Assembly (NCBI GenBank): GCA_028820695.1
Contig: JAPPIB010000042.1
Location: 1-64,000 of the forward strand
From: Acidiferrobacterales bacterium
GTDB taxonomy: Bacteria > Pseudomonadota > Gammaproteobacteria > Arenicellales > JAJDZL01
Reading direction: 5' to 3'
DNA: 64,000 nucleotides
Position 1 is the first letter of the stretch. Each line of letters opens with the position of its first letter. Positions 7,143 through 15,034 of the stretch are shown one piece after another. The notes beneath the pieces were generated by a model. The model searched no databases and was not told the DNA's origin. It saw only the letters and a list, made by a program, of their open reading frames with translations. The translations under genes and the position numbers were made by a program.

Positions 7143-9251
7143 ATGAGTAATGGGGATGACTTAGGCCCACGCTTAGCCGCAATAAAGAACGCAGAGGTGA
7201 TCAAAAGCTTCTGCTATACCTGTCCTTGGCAGTGTCCAACCGAAGTGTTCGTGCGCGACGGGAAAATTGTCTATCACAAAGGTAATCCCGAATCGCCAAA
7301 CAATATCGGCTCAAGATGTGCCAAGGGTATGGCCAGCTGGTACGTAACCCGGGACCCAGATCGTCTGAAGTACCCGATGCTTCGAACCAACCCGAAAGGG
7401 GAACCCGGAAAGTTTCAGCGCATCTCCTGGGATGAGGCATATTCCTATATCGCGGACAAGCTGCGTTCCATCGCTGACCAATATGGTCCGGAAGCAGTTG
7501 CGCTGACTTGCCATCATGACCCCAACACCCAGTTCTACCGGCATTTGCTCGGCGAATTGTATGGTTCGCCGAATATGTATGCGCATACATCAGGATGCGA
7601 GCAGGACCGCAGGTCAGCGTGTCTGACAATGTTCGGACATGTATTTCCAATGCACGACTTCGCAAATTCGAGGTATGTCATGCTCTGGGGCATGAACAAT
7701 CTAGGGGCCAATCAGGGACTGTGGGAAAGTCGGGCATTGATCGACGCAAAGAAAAATGGGTGTAAATTGGTGGTGGTTGATCCGAATTTCACCGAAACTG
7801 CCCAAAAAGCGGATGAGTGGATACCCATTAATCCGGGAACCGACGGTGCGCTGGCACTGGCAATGTGTCACAGCATTGTCAGTAATCGTCTGTATGATCA
7901 GGATTTTGCCAACAACTACTGCAACGGTTTCGATGGGTTTCGCGATCATCTTCAGGACAAGGGATATTCCCCTCAATGGGCCGAGTCGATCTGCGGCGTC
8001 AGCAAGCAGACAATAGAACGCCTGGCGAGAGAGTTCGCGACGACCAAGCCAGCCATGTCGGCAATCTTCAAGGGCTCGGGCTACTACACCAACGGAGCGG
8101 ACGCCGGAAGGGCATGTTATGCCTTGAATGCCATTTGTGGTGAAGTCGACAAGCCTGGAAATCTACATCTCAAGGATTGGGCGCCTCTCGGGCTGCCAGT
8201 CGTTATTCCGGATGAGGCCAAGACAGCCCCTTCCAAGGGCCCGCTGCATGCGGAAATGGGATATCCCCTGGCTCCGGATCTTCCCAATTCAAAGTTGCCT
8301 GATGCCGTCATCGATGGCAATCCGTATCCTGTGAAGGGGTTGTTCGTTCACGCCACCAATCCGGTGATGAGTGATCCGAACCGAGACCGTGTTATCGAGA
8401 TGTTCAGACATCTTGAGCTTGCGGTCGCGTGTGAACTCTACATGAGTGAAACCGCACTGGAATGCGATATTGTCCTTCCCGAAACCTCATTCTATGAGCA
8501 GGCTGAAATCCGTCAGGGTATGTGGCTGGGTCCGCAGGTTGTTCTGTGTCAACCGGTTGTCGCACCGGTCGGGGAGTCTCAGCCGCCCTATGAAATTGCC
8601 AAGGGTATCGCACAGAAGATGGGCTGGGGAGAGTATTTCCCCTACGAAACCTGGGAAGACTGGGGCGAAGTCATGATGGAAACAGTGCCGATGTCCCTGG
8701 AAGAACTGAAAGGCAAGGGATTCTGGGCCGGTGAGATCCGTTACAACCGGGTTCCCGAAGGGCTTCCGACTCCATCCGGAAAAATCGAGATTCATTCGAG
8801 TGCTTACGTAGAAGCCGGATTCAGCGGGTATCCCGAATACACGGAGCGCAGCGTGATACCGGACGAGGAGTATCCATTGCAACTGACCCATTCAAAACTG
8901 AGCATGCATTGCAACATCGTAACCCAGAACAATCCGTATCTGATGGAGATATGTGGAGAGAACTGGGTGGAAATCAACAGCAAGGATGCGGCACAATACG
9001 GAATTGCAGATGACACGATGGTGATACTTGAGTCGCCGAAAGACAAGATCGAAATCAAGGCGAAAGTCGTTGAGGGTCTGGTGCCGGGCTGCGTCAGCGT
9101 CCGTCATGGCCACGGATTCGGACATTGGGCGATGGGTTCGACCGCCAAGGGCCACGGTGCCCATTCAAACAATCTGATGGACATTTATACCAACCCGATA
9201 ACCGGTGCGAACTGCTATAACGAGTGTAAAGTTCGCATTCGGGCAGCGTAA
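7143..9251 (+). CDS. Molybdopterin (Mo-bisPGD) oxidoreductase, catalytic subunit
   Basis: A 702-residue DMSO-reductase-superfamily enzyme of thiosulfate/polysulfide reductase (PhsA/PsrA) type. Residues about 20-60 carry a [4Fe-4S] motif CYTCPWQC followed by SRCAKGM. SGCEQDRRS (about 155) could supply the Mo-ligating Cys. Further motifs are LWGMNNLGANQG, VVVDPNFTETAQKADEW, INPGTDGALALAM and the C-terminal cofactor-binding SVRHGHGFGHWA. No twin-arginine signal precedes the iron-sulfur motif, so the enzyme is probably cytoplasmic, unlike PhsA or PsrA. AGGGGAGAAGG at 7127-7137 sets the start. It heads a tight run with a ferredoxin subunit, a UroD-type methyltransferase, a corrinoid protein and a b-type membrane subunit. 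The substrate cannot be told from sequence. Confidence 0.85.
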   Translation: MSNGDDLGPRLAAIKNAEVIKSFCYTCPWQCPTEVFVRDGKIVYHKGNPESPNNIGSRCAKGMASWYVTRDPDRLKYPMLRTNPKGEPGKFQRISWDEAYSYIADKLRSIADQYGPEAVALTCHHDPNTQFYRHLLGELYGSPNMYAHTSGCEQDRRSACLTMFGHVFPMHDFANSRYVMLWGMNNLGANQGLWESRALIDAKKNGCKLVVVDPNFTETAQKADEWIPINPGTDGALALAMCHSIVSNRLYDQDFANNYCNGFDGFRDHLQDKGYSPQWAESICGVSKQTIERLAREFATTKPAMSAIFKGSGYYTNGADAGRACYALNAICGEVDKPGNLHLKDWAPLGLPVVIPDEAKTAPSKGPLHAEMGYPLAPDLPNSKLPDAVIDGNPYPVKGLFVHATNPVMSDPNRDRVIEMFRHLELAVACELYMSETALECDIVLPETSFYEQAEIRQGMWLGPQVVLCQPVVAPVGESQPPYEIAKGIAQKMGWGEYFPYETWEDWGEVMMETVPMSLEELKGKGFWAGEIRYNRVPEGLPTPSGKIEIHSSAYVEAGFSGYPEYTERSVIPDEEYPLQLTHSKLSMHCNIVTQNNPYLMEICGENWVEINSKDAAQYGIADDTMVILESPKDKIEIKAKVVEGLVPGCVSVRHGHGFGHWAMGSTAKGHGAHSNNLMDIYTNPITGANCYNECKVRIRAA

Positions 9252-9268
9252 CGCTGGAGGATATTGGA

Positions 9269-9823
9269 ATGCAACATGGATTTTATTTCGATCATCACAG
9301 ATGCGTGAAGTGTCACGCCTGTGAGATCGCATGCAAGTCCTGGAACGAGATTGATATCGGTCCGCGCTGGCGGGAAGTCGTCAAGATCGAATCGGGAGTG
9401 TTCCCAAATGTCACGGCGATGAATGTTTCAATGGCATGCATGCATTGTGGCGATGCACCATGCCAGAACGCCTGTCCGGTCGGTGCAATTTCCAAAAGTG
9501 TTGAAAACGGCATTGTGACCGTTGATGAGAACACTTGTATTGGATGTGGATTCTGCACTTTTGCCTGCCCGTTCAATGCGCCTCAATTGAGTGCGACCGC
9601 CGGCAAAATGGAAAAATGTAATTTCTGCCAGACTCCAGGCAGGGAAAGACCGCTTGACATGCCTCGTGCCTGTGAGGAAATCTGTCCGACCAATGCGATC
9701 TCCTCCGGGCCGATGACAAAATTGGCAACCGAAAATCGTGCGACTGCGGCGAAGCGTCTGGCAGCACAGGGATTTCCGGGAATGGTGACAGATGCTGCCG
9801 CAAGATTCGGACCCGGTAGCTGA
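9269..9823 (+). CDS. Four-cluster ferredoxin subunit (DmsB/PhsB-like)
   Basis: A 184-residue electron-transfer protein with the cysteine groups of the DmsB/PhsB/NrfC family: CVKCHACEIACK (residues 12-23), CMHCGDAPCQNACPV (about 57-71), CIGCGFCTFACPF (about 91-103) and CNFCQTPGR with CEEICPTNA (about 118-140). It would wire the upstream Mo enzyme to the membrane subunit encoded at 12183. GGAGG lies 8 bp before the ATG, and the gene follows the Mo-subunit stop by 17 bp. Like its partner it has no export signal. Confidence 0.9.
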   Translation: MQHGFYFDHHRCVKCHACEIACKSWNEIDIGPRWREVVKIESGVFPNVTAMNVSMACMHCGDAPCQNACPVGAISKSVENGIVTVDENTCIGCGFCTFACPFNAPQLSATAGKMEKCNFCQTPGRERPLDMPRACEEICPTNAISSGPMTKLATENRATAAKRLAAQGFPGMVTDAAARFGPGS

Positions 9824-9875
9824 CCACATCAGTATGGGCCAAGACTCGAATATGAACCGCCCGAGGTGACATTCC

Positions 9876-11249
9876 ATGGCTGAAATTATCGGTAAGGCGA
9901 TCCCCCCGCAAAGAAAGCGGGTGATTGATGCCTTGCATCTGCGCGAACCTGATCTTGTTCCGGTCGGTTTGTGGGGGACAATTGAGGGATACCAGAACCT
10001 GCGAAAGGGGATTGGTATGGACTATAAAGCCGATCCGAAAGATTATCGGACTGGCTCAACCACTTGGACAACCGACGTCAGTTTCGAACTTGACGTGGCC
10101 TATGAATTGGATGTCGATTTCATGCGGATTGCGATTGGCACACCCGGCGGCTCACCGGGTTTTCGGGAAATCGCGTTCGACGAGATTCCCTTCGATATGG
10201 GAATCCCACCCCCGGATATGGACATCAACGTAGATGAATGGGGTGTCATTCGCAAGTGGACACCCCACGAACAGGGCGGCTATTACGAAATGATCGGATA
10301 CCCGCTGTTTCACGCGACCAGCGCGCCGCTTGAAGAAGGGCTGAGAATTCTGGACGAATTTCCCTGGCCGGATCCATGGGATGACTCGTGCCTTGAGGAT
10401 GCACCGATACCCGGAATGACATTGCGCGAATACTGCAAGTTCATTCATGAGGAGACTCCCTTCGCATTGTTGGGTCAGGGCGGCCGCGGCGGAATTTTCG
10501 AACAGGCCAAATACATGGTTGGATATGCGAAAATCTTTTCGGACTTCATCGAGTCCCCGGATTTCCTGGAAGCCATGCTGACACGCCTGACCGATATTGA
10601 GATCGACTTCAACAAGGCAATCATCGACGAGTGTGGTGAGTACCTGGACTGGTTGCGGATGAGTCCGGAAGATCTGGCCAGCGAGAAGACTGCCTTTCTC
10701 TCGCTTCGGATGTTTGACCGTCAGGTCAAACCTCACTATATCCGGGCGTTCAGAGAAATCAAGGAATACTACCTGAAGAAAAATCCATTGGGTAAGATTC
10801 AGTTTCACAGCTGTGGTGCGATTCCAGAGCCATTCATGCGTGGATTGATTGAGTCGGGAGTCGATGGGTATGACAGCCTGCCGCCGAAAGTGGCGCGGCA
10901 CTCCAATCCGGCAGCCAAGAAAAGACAGCTCGGCAAGGAAATGTTCTTTTATGGCGGCATTGATGTGCAGGAAACCCTTCCATGGGGAAGTGTCGAAGAT
11001 GTCCGTAACGAGGTTCGTCAGAGAATTTGGGAAATGGGCCACGGCGGCGGTTTCCTCCTCAGTTCGTCACATCGGCTGGAACACGATGTTCCCACTCAGA
11101 ATGTTCTGGCAATGATTGAAGAAGCAAGAAGCTATGGCGTGTATCCTCTGCCCAGTGAACCGCCACCCGGAGCGGATACTGGTGAGGGGTATGAACCATG
11201 GTCTGGCGAGCGCAAGCGAAGACGGCGACCGGTTCGCAAAGCGGCGTAA
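9876..11249 (+). CDS. UroD-family corrinoid methyltransferase
   Basis: A 457-residue protein of the uroporphyrinogen decarboxylase superfamily, branch of MtaA/MtbA/CmuA-type cobalamin-dependent methyltransferases. It opens RKRVIDALHLREPDLVPVGL and contains KIQFHSCGAIPEPFMRGLIE, where HxC is the usual zinc-site pair, and YDSLPPKVARHSNP. The last motif is FLLSSSHRLEHDVPTQNVLA, where most relatives have a Cys near the first His; here that position is Ser, so zinc binding may differ. A basic tail (ERKRRRRPVRK) ends the protein. GAGGTGA precedes the ATG. The corrinoid protein 28 bp downstream is the obvious partner; the methyl donor or acceptor is unknown. It is too divergent and out of context to be HemE. 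Confidence 0.8.
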   Translation: MAEIIGKAIPPQRKRVIDALHLREPDLVPVGLWGTIEGYQNLRKGIGMDYKADPKDYRTGSTTWTTDVSFELDVAYELDVDFMRIAIGTPGGSPGFREIAFDEIPFDMGIPPPDMDINVDEWGVIRKWTPHEQGGYYEMIGYPLFHATSAPLEEGLRILDEFPWPDPWDDSCLEDAPIPGMTLREYCKFIHEETPFALLGQGGRGGIFEQAKYMVGYAKIFSDFIESPDFLEAMLTRLTDIEIDFNKAIIDECGEYLDWLRMSPEDLASEKTAFLSLRMFDRQVKPHYIRAFREIKEYYLKKNPLGKIQFHSCGAIPEPFMRGLIESGVDGYDSLPPKVARHSNPAAKKRQLGKEMFFYGGIDVQETLPWGSVEDVRNEVRQRIWEMGHGGGFLLSSSHRLEHDVPTQNVLAMIEEARSYGVYPLPSEPPPGADTGEGYEPWSGERKRRRRPVRKAA

Positions 11250-11276
11250 GTTTTTGTTCCTTGGTAGATAACTGAT

Positions 11277-12125
11277 ATGGCTCTATTTATTGAGACGGAA
11301 AAAGAATGGGATCTTGAAGATCTTCAATACGACTATGAGGACTCTTTGGAAACTGACAGGTGGTCCGATGCACCACAGGAGATCAAGGAGTTGTTTCATG
11401 AAATCGAGTGGAACATTATTGACGGGGAGCACGAAGATACATCCGATCTGATTCACCCGGCGCTCGACTCGGACGTCTCACCCAGAACTCTGGTTGCCGG
11501 TCCAATGGCAACCGGCATTGCCGAAGTCGGGCGACGCTTCAAGATGGATGAGTATTTTCTTCCTGAAGTCATGATGTCTGCGAAGTGCATGCATGCTGCG
11601 CTCGGAATTCTCAAGCCGCTGATCATCGCTGAGAAATCCGAGGACATCGGAACTGTCGTGGTCGGCACCGTTCAGGGTGACTTGCACGATATCGGAAAGA
11701 AGATCGTCGCGATGATGCTCGAGGCGGCGGGCTTTACAGTGATTGATCTCGGAGTCACAGTCCCGCCAGAGGATTTTATTGCTGCGATTCGCGAGCACAA
11801 CCCCCAGATTGTTGGATTTTCGGCGCTTCTCACAACGACGATGAACATGCAGTGGGAAACCATCAAGCAGATCTCAGGCGAAGGACTTCGCTCTGACGTG
11901 AAGGTGTTTGTCGGAGGCGCACCGATAAGTCAGGCCTGGTGCGACAAGATCGGTGCAGACGCCTATGGTGTTGATGCCTTGGTCGCAGTTGAAAAGGCCA
12001 AAGCCTGCGTTCAGGAATATCAGGACATCAAGGGCGGGGATCCTGCCTTGCACACTGCGTTGCTTGCAATGGATGCAGAGAGAACCGCGGAACAGGCAGC
12101 CAAAGCGGCGGCTGCGGCGGGCTGA
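11277..12125 (+). CDS. Corrinoid (B12-binding) protein
   Basis: A 282-residue protein with the two-domain layout of methyltransferase corrinoid proteins (MtaC/MttC/MetH cap plus B12-binding fold). The helical cap spans about residues 30-125 (ALDSDVSPRTLVAGPMATGI, EVGRRFKMDEYFLPEVMMSA). The cobalamin site follows: GTVQGDLHDIGKKIVAMML with the DxHxxG base-off histidine ligand, VIDLGVTVPPEDFI, GFSALLTTTM and VFVGGAPI. Residues 1-30 are an acidic extension and the tail is Ala-rich. It should carry methyl groups to or from the UroD-type enzyme encoded just upstream. Confidence 0.9.
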   Translation: MALFIETEKEWDLEDLQYDYEDSLETDRWSDAPQEIKELFHEIEWNIIDGEHEDTSDLIHPALDSDVSPRTLVAGPMATGIAEVGRRFKMDEYFLPEVMMSAKCMHAALGILKPLIIAEKSEDIGTVVVGTVQGDLHDIGKKIVAMMLEAAGFTVIDLGVTVPPEDFIAAIREHNPQIVGFSALLTTTMNMQWETIKQISGEGLRSDVKVFVGGAPISQAWCDKIGADAYGVDALVAVEKAKACVQEYQDIKGGDPALHTALLAMDAERTAEQAAKAAAAAG

Positions 12126-12182
12126 GCCGACTTATTGTCCAGTCGTCGATTCCGAGTCCGGTTTATGGATTTGATCTGACAG

Positions 12183-13337
12183 ATGGATAAGACTGCCCAC
12201 GAGCTTCGGCGCCAGCTAAGGCGCACGTTTCTGCCGCTGGTTGCGGGCGTAGTGATGTTTACCCTCAAGCTGTCCGGACAGTTCGGAGCCGGGTCCGGAT
12301 ATGGCTTGCTGTTGGTTTCAGTGTGTCTGATCACTGCCGGAGTGGTTGCGACAGCACTGCTCGTTTTTACCCGTAGATTCTCCACAGAATCACTGACCGG
12401 CGCACTCAGGTGGTTGCTATGGGCAGGCGGTTGGCTATATGTGATTGCGGTTTTCGATCTGTCTGGATATTACGTTGCCGAAGGGTTGGCCGGTAATGTC
12501 GAATTAAGATGGATGCTGTTCGGCCCTCTGGCATTGGCGACGTTAGCCCTGTTCGATATCGGACTGTATCGGATTCTCGTACAGAAAAATCGTCCAAGCT
12601 GGGTCCGATATCGTCAGCACATCAGCCGGGAACATGCAGAACCGGAAGCTGCGCGCAAGACGTTTGTGATGGATGTAGTCCTGCATACAAGCCTGCTTTC
12701 GGTCAGCGGATTTCGCTGGCTCCGGCATACTCTGATCTATTGGGGATTCGTATTGCTGTTCGGGGTTGAGATCATTGCGGTTTTCGTTCGTGAGGGTATC
12801 CCTGCGTTCGGAATGATCGACATCTGGGAAATTCCGGGGCATCCGGTGCGATTGGCCTTCGATTTCGCCTTTGAATTCTTTGGTTTCATGGTGCTGGCAG
12901 GGTGTTTAATGTCATTTATGTGGCGTGTCAAGGCCGGCGGGACTCAGGAGCAGAAATTTGCCGATACGCCATCAGTCCTGTTTCTTTTCCTGGTCGTTTT
13001 CAGCGGTTTTGTAGTTGAGGCGGCCCGTTTCGCGACCGATGGTGCGCCTGATGGCAGCGGTTATTCATTTGTCGGATTTGCACTGATGTTGATTATGGGT
13101 GAAAATGTGAATTTGCTGGTTGGTATCTATACGCCAATTTGGTATTTTCACGTATTTGGCTCGCTGGCATTTATTGTCTATGTGCCGGCGTTCCGGCTGA
13201 TACACTCGTGTGCGACGCCTATCGGAAGGATAATCACTTCGCAGAAGAGGATACTGTCGAGCAAGCGAATGCATTCGATCAGGGGGCTGGCAATGCGTAC
13301 CGGTGGCAAGTTGAATTCAGAAGTAGAGATGGATTGA
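12183..13337 (+). CDS. b-type membrane subunit (NarI/DsrM/HdrE-like)
   Basis: A 384-residue integral membrane protein with about nine hydrophobic segments. The second half (SVSGFRWLRHTLIYWGFVLLF, RLAFDFAFEFFGFMVLAGCL, IWYFHVFGSLAFIVYVPAFR) resembles the nitrate-reductase gamma and HdrE fold, with histidines in transmembrane helices that could bind b hemes. I read it as the quinone-reactive anchor for the Mo/Fe-S pair encoded upstream. The N-terminal third adds extra helices (about residues 10-130), more than NarI has. It ends 3 bp before the next gene, so the run continues. The electron-flow direction is undetermined. Confidence 0.72.
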   Translation: MDKTAHELRRQLRRTFLPLVAGVVMFTLKLSGQFGAGSGYGLLLVSVCLITAGVVATALLVFTRRFSTESLTGALRWLLWAGGWLYVIAVFDLSGYYVAEGLAGNVELRWMLFGPLALATLALFDIGLYRILVQKNRPSWVRYRQHISREHAEPEAARKTFVMDVVLHTSLLSVSGFRWLRHTLIYWGFVLLFGVEIIAVFVREGIPAFGMIDIWEIPGHPVRLAFDFAFEFFGFMVLAGCLMSFMWRVKAGGTQEQKFADTPSVLFLFLVVFSGFVVEAARFATDGAPDGSGYSFVGFALMLIMGENVNLLVGIYTPIWYFHVFGSLAFIVYVPAFRLIHSCATPIGRIITSQKRILSSKRMHSIRGLAMRTGGKLNSEVEMD

Positions 13338-13340
13338 CAA

Positions 13341-14147
13341 ATGAGCAAAGTTATCGCAATTTATGGTAAGACATGTTGTCTGAAATCGGATGTTGCACGC
13401 GCAATATCTCGTCTGACCGGCTACAAACTCGCAAGCCGGGGGGAAGCCGTAACGACCCAGGCGCTCATGCACAAGCTGGCAAATGGTAACGAAGTCGACC
13501 TGGATTTTCATAAACAGCTCGATGAGCGTACACGGTCAATGCTGTCCTGGCCTGATCCTGTCGTGATATTGGAAAGCCGGTTCATAGACTCTGTTCTTGG
13601 CAGCCATGATGACGTTTTTTATGTCCACGTGAAGTCAGGGGATGAAGTGAGAAATGAGCGATGGATGCATCGGCGGGAAGAAGGAGGTGGTCGGACGCGA
13701 CAAATCGGCGAGGGCGTTGCACAGCGCGACAGTGATGACGAAGCATTACGCGAGCAGCTATATCCGGATGTGTCGCAAGTCAAGCCGAACATGAGCATTG
13801 ATACGACCGAAGGTGACGTATACGGCTATGCCGTCCAAATATGGTCGACGTTTACGGGCGAAGACCTGCAGCATCTTGTCGACTCTGCAGGCCAGGTCAT
13901 GGACAAGAAGCAGACTAAAGGTCTCAAACCCGGCCCGGCGACCGGTACCGTTGCAATCTACAACGCGTTAAGAAATCCTTTCGGAGGGTATATAACGGAC
14001 GACGAGAGCGGACGCAAGGTATTCATTCACAAAAGTGCTGTTGAATCAGCAGGTTTTGGCGAACTTCACATCGATCAGCGAGTTGCCTATCGAATCGTAG
14101 AGGACGGTTTCGGCGGATTCAGGGCTGTTGAAATCCAGAATCAGTAA
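13341..14147 (+). CDS. Cytidylate-kinase-like domain fused to a cold-shock-like domain
   Basis: A 268-residue two-domain protein. Residues about 1-165 resemble cytidylate-kinase-like P-loop proteins (VIAIYGKTCCLKSDVARAIS as a loose Walker A, VVILESRFIDSVLG, RNERWMHRREE). The glycine-rich loop is abnormal (GKTCCLKSD), so kinase activity is doubtful. Residues about 200-268 (TGTVAIYNALRNPFGGYITD, RKVFIHKSAVESAG, DQRVAYRIVEDGFGGFRAVE) match the beta-barrel pattern of cold-shock domains, with FIHKSA the RNP2-like strand. The gene starts 3 bp after the membrane subunit. I do not know this fusion from described systems; nucleotide-responsive RNA binding is speculation. Confidence 0.6.
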   Translation: MSKVIAIYGKTCCLKSDVARAISRLTGYKLASRGEAVTTQALMHKLANGNEVDLDFHKQLDERTRSMLSWPDPVVILESRFIDSVLGSHDDVFYVHVKSGDEVRNERWMHRREEGGGRTRQIGEGVAQRDSDDEALREQLYPDVSQVKPNMSIDTTEGDVYGYAVQIWSTFTGEDLQHLVDSAGQVMDKKQTKGLKPGPATGTVAIYNALRNPFGGYITDDESGRKVFIHKSAVESAGFGELHIDQRVAYRIVEDGFGGFRAVEIQNQ

Positions 14148-14159
14148 AGTGGGAATTCT

Positions 14160-14438
14160 GTGCCAACGTTAAGGGACGTACTGCCTCAGCTGGACCAGGA
14201 CGACTCGTATCGCGATTGCGGTGCGTATCCGCTAAGGGATGTCCAGGTCATTCAGATCAAGCTTGGCATTGGAGCGCCATGCTCGTCCCGCGATGAATTG
14301 TTTGCGCCTTGGCCGGGCGAGGAAGCGGACATTGAGAAGTGGTACGTATTGGATAACAACACAGCTGTCGGCGTGAAAGTCAACGGTGATGGCGTGTACG
14401 AGTTTCCGCTTTATGACATGGAACAGTCGGATGCCTGA
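14160..14438 (+). CDS. Hypothetical protein, 92 aa
   Basis: A GTG-started small acidic protein (MPTLRDVLPQLDQDDSYRDC, a CSSRDELFAPWPGEE segment, terminal FPLYDMEQSDA) with no family I recognise. It lies 12 bp after the fusion gene and its stop overlaps the start of the CDGSH gene by 8 bp, so it is very probably translated. There is no signal peptide or membrane segment. Two cysteines (residues 20 and 41) could matter for redox but are not in a known motif. Confidence 0.6.
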   Translation: MPTLRDVLPQLDQDDSYRDCGAYPLRDVQVIQIKLGIGAPCSSRDELFAPWPGEEADIEKWYVLDNNTAVGVKVNGDGVYEFPLYDMEQSDA

Positions 14439-14709
14439 AACACAATTACCCGCATGTCCACAAAAAGCCCCTTATGTAGTCAACGTTGAGTGCGGCGTTC
14501 TGTACGCGTGGTGCAGTTGCGGCTTAAGCGATACCCAGCCGTGGTGCGACGGTAACCATAGGGGTACGAATTTCAAACCGATCAAGTTTGTTGCTCCTAT
14601 TTCCGGTGAGTATTACATGTGTGGGTGCAAGCAATCGGATAATGCGCCATATTGTTTCGGGAACTGTATGGGCCATGCGCCTCCGAGCGGCTCGGGTGCC
14701 GCAGTCTGA
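14431..14709 (+). CDS. CDGSH iron-sulfur domain protein
   Basis: A 92-residue protein with a clear first CDGSH motif, CSCGLSDTQPWCDGNH (C-x-C-x2-S-x3-P-x-C-D-G-x-H, about residues 28-43), expected to bind a [2Fe-2S] cluster by three Cys and one His. A second, degenerate copy CGCKQSDNAPYCFGNC (about 65-80) has Phe for Asp and Cys for the histidine, so its cluster could be all-cysteine or absent. The ATG at 14431 overlaps the preceding gene, indicating translational coupling. Such tandem CDGSH proteins are thought to handle electrons or iron; the role here is inferred only from the redox-rich neighbourhood. Confidence 0.85.
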   Translation: MPETQLPACPQKAPYVVNVECGVLYAWCSCGLSDTQPWCDGNHRGTNFKPIKFVAPISGEYYMCGCKQSDNAPYCFGNCMGHAPPSGSGAAV

Positions 14710-14715
14710 AAGCCG

Positions 14716-15018
14716 ATGTACTACCGAGTAGTCGTGCGTCACAACCTGGTTGAGGAAATTCGCCATCAGCAGTCGCTTTCGGAAAGACAGAGTCTGTTGC
14801 ATTCGAATCTGGAAGCGGGTACTTTGCTGTCACAGAACTTCCGACAGACTGGTTGCATAGACGGGGAGTATTGTTTTGATGACTCACAACGGGCAAAGTT
14901 GTTCGCTTCAGTCTGCATGGACTTCATTTCAAAGTTGCTGGATAGCAGGTCTGCGCGGATTGAGTGCCTTAACCATGACGAGGAGTACCTGGCTGACGAC
15001 ATCAAGAGACATCAGTGA
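14716..15018 (+). CDS. Hypothetical protein, 100 aa
   Basis: Begins MYYRVVVRHNLVEEIRHQQS six bp after the CDGSH gene and reads through a charged, soluble, helix-rich sequence (LLHSNLEAGTLLSQNFRQTG, VCMDFISKLLDSRSARIECL). I recognise no family. It has no signal peptide. Position in an uninterrupted co-directional run is the main support for a real gene. Confidence 0.5.
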   Translation: MYYRVVVRHNLVEEIRHQQSLSERQSLLHSNLEAGTLLSQNFRQTGCIDGEYCFDDSQRAKLFASVCMDFISKLLDSRSARIECLNHDEEYLADDIKRHQ

Positions 15019-15034
15019 CCGAAAGAATCGAACA

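Noticed and set aside
10152-11042. 296-codon minus-strand open frame
   Set aside because: It is a shadow of the UroD-type methyltransferase gene, which has clear motifs, a ribosome site and operon context; the antisense product has no family pattern.
9876-11249. Heme-pathway HemE (uroporphyrinogen decarboxylase)
   Set aside because: Too long, has the HxC methyltransferase motif, and its neighbour is a corrinoid protein rather than heme genes.
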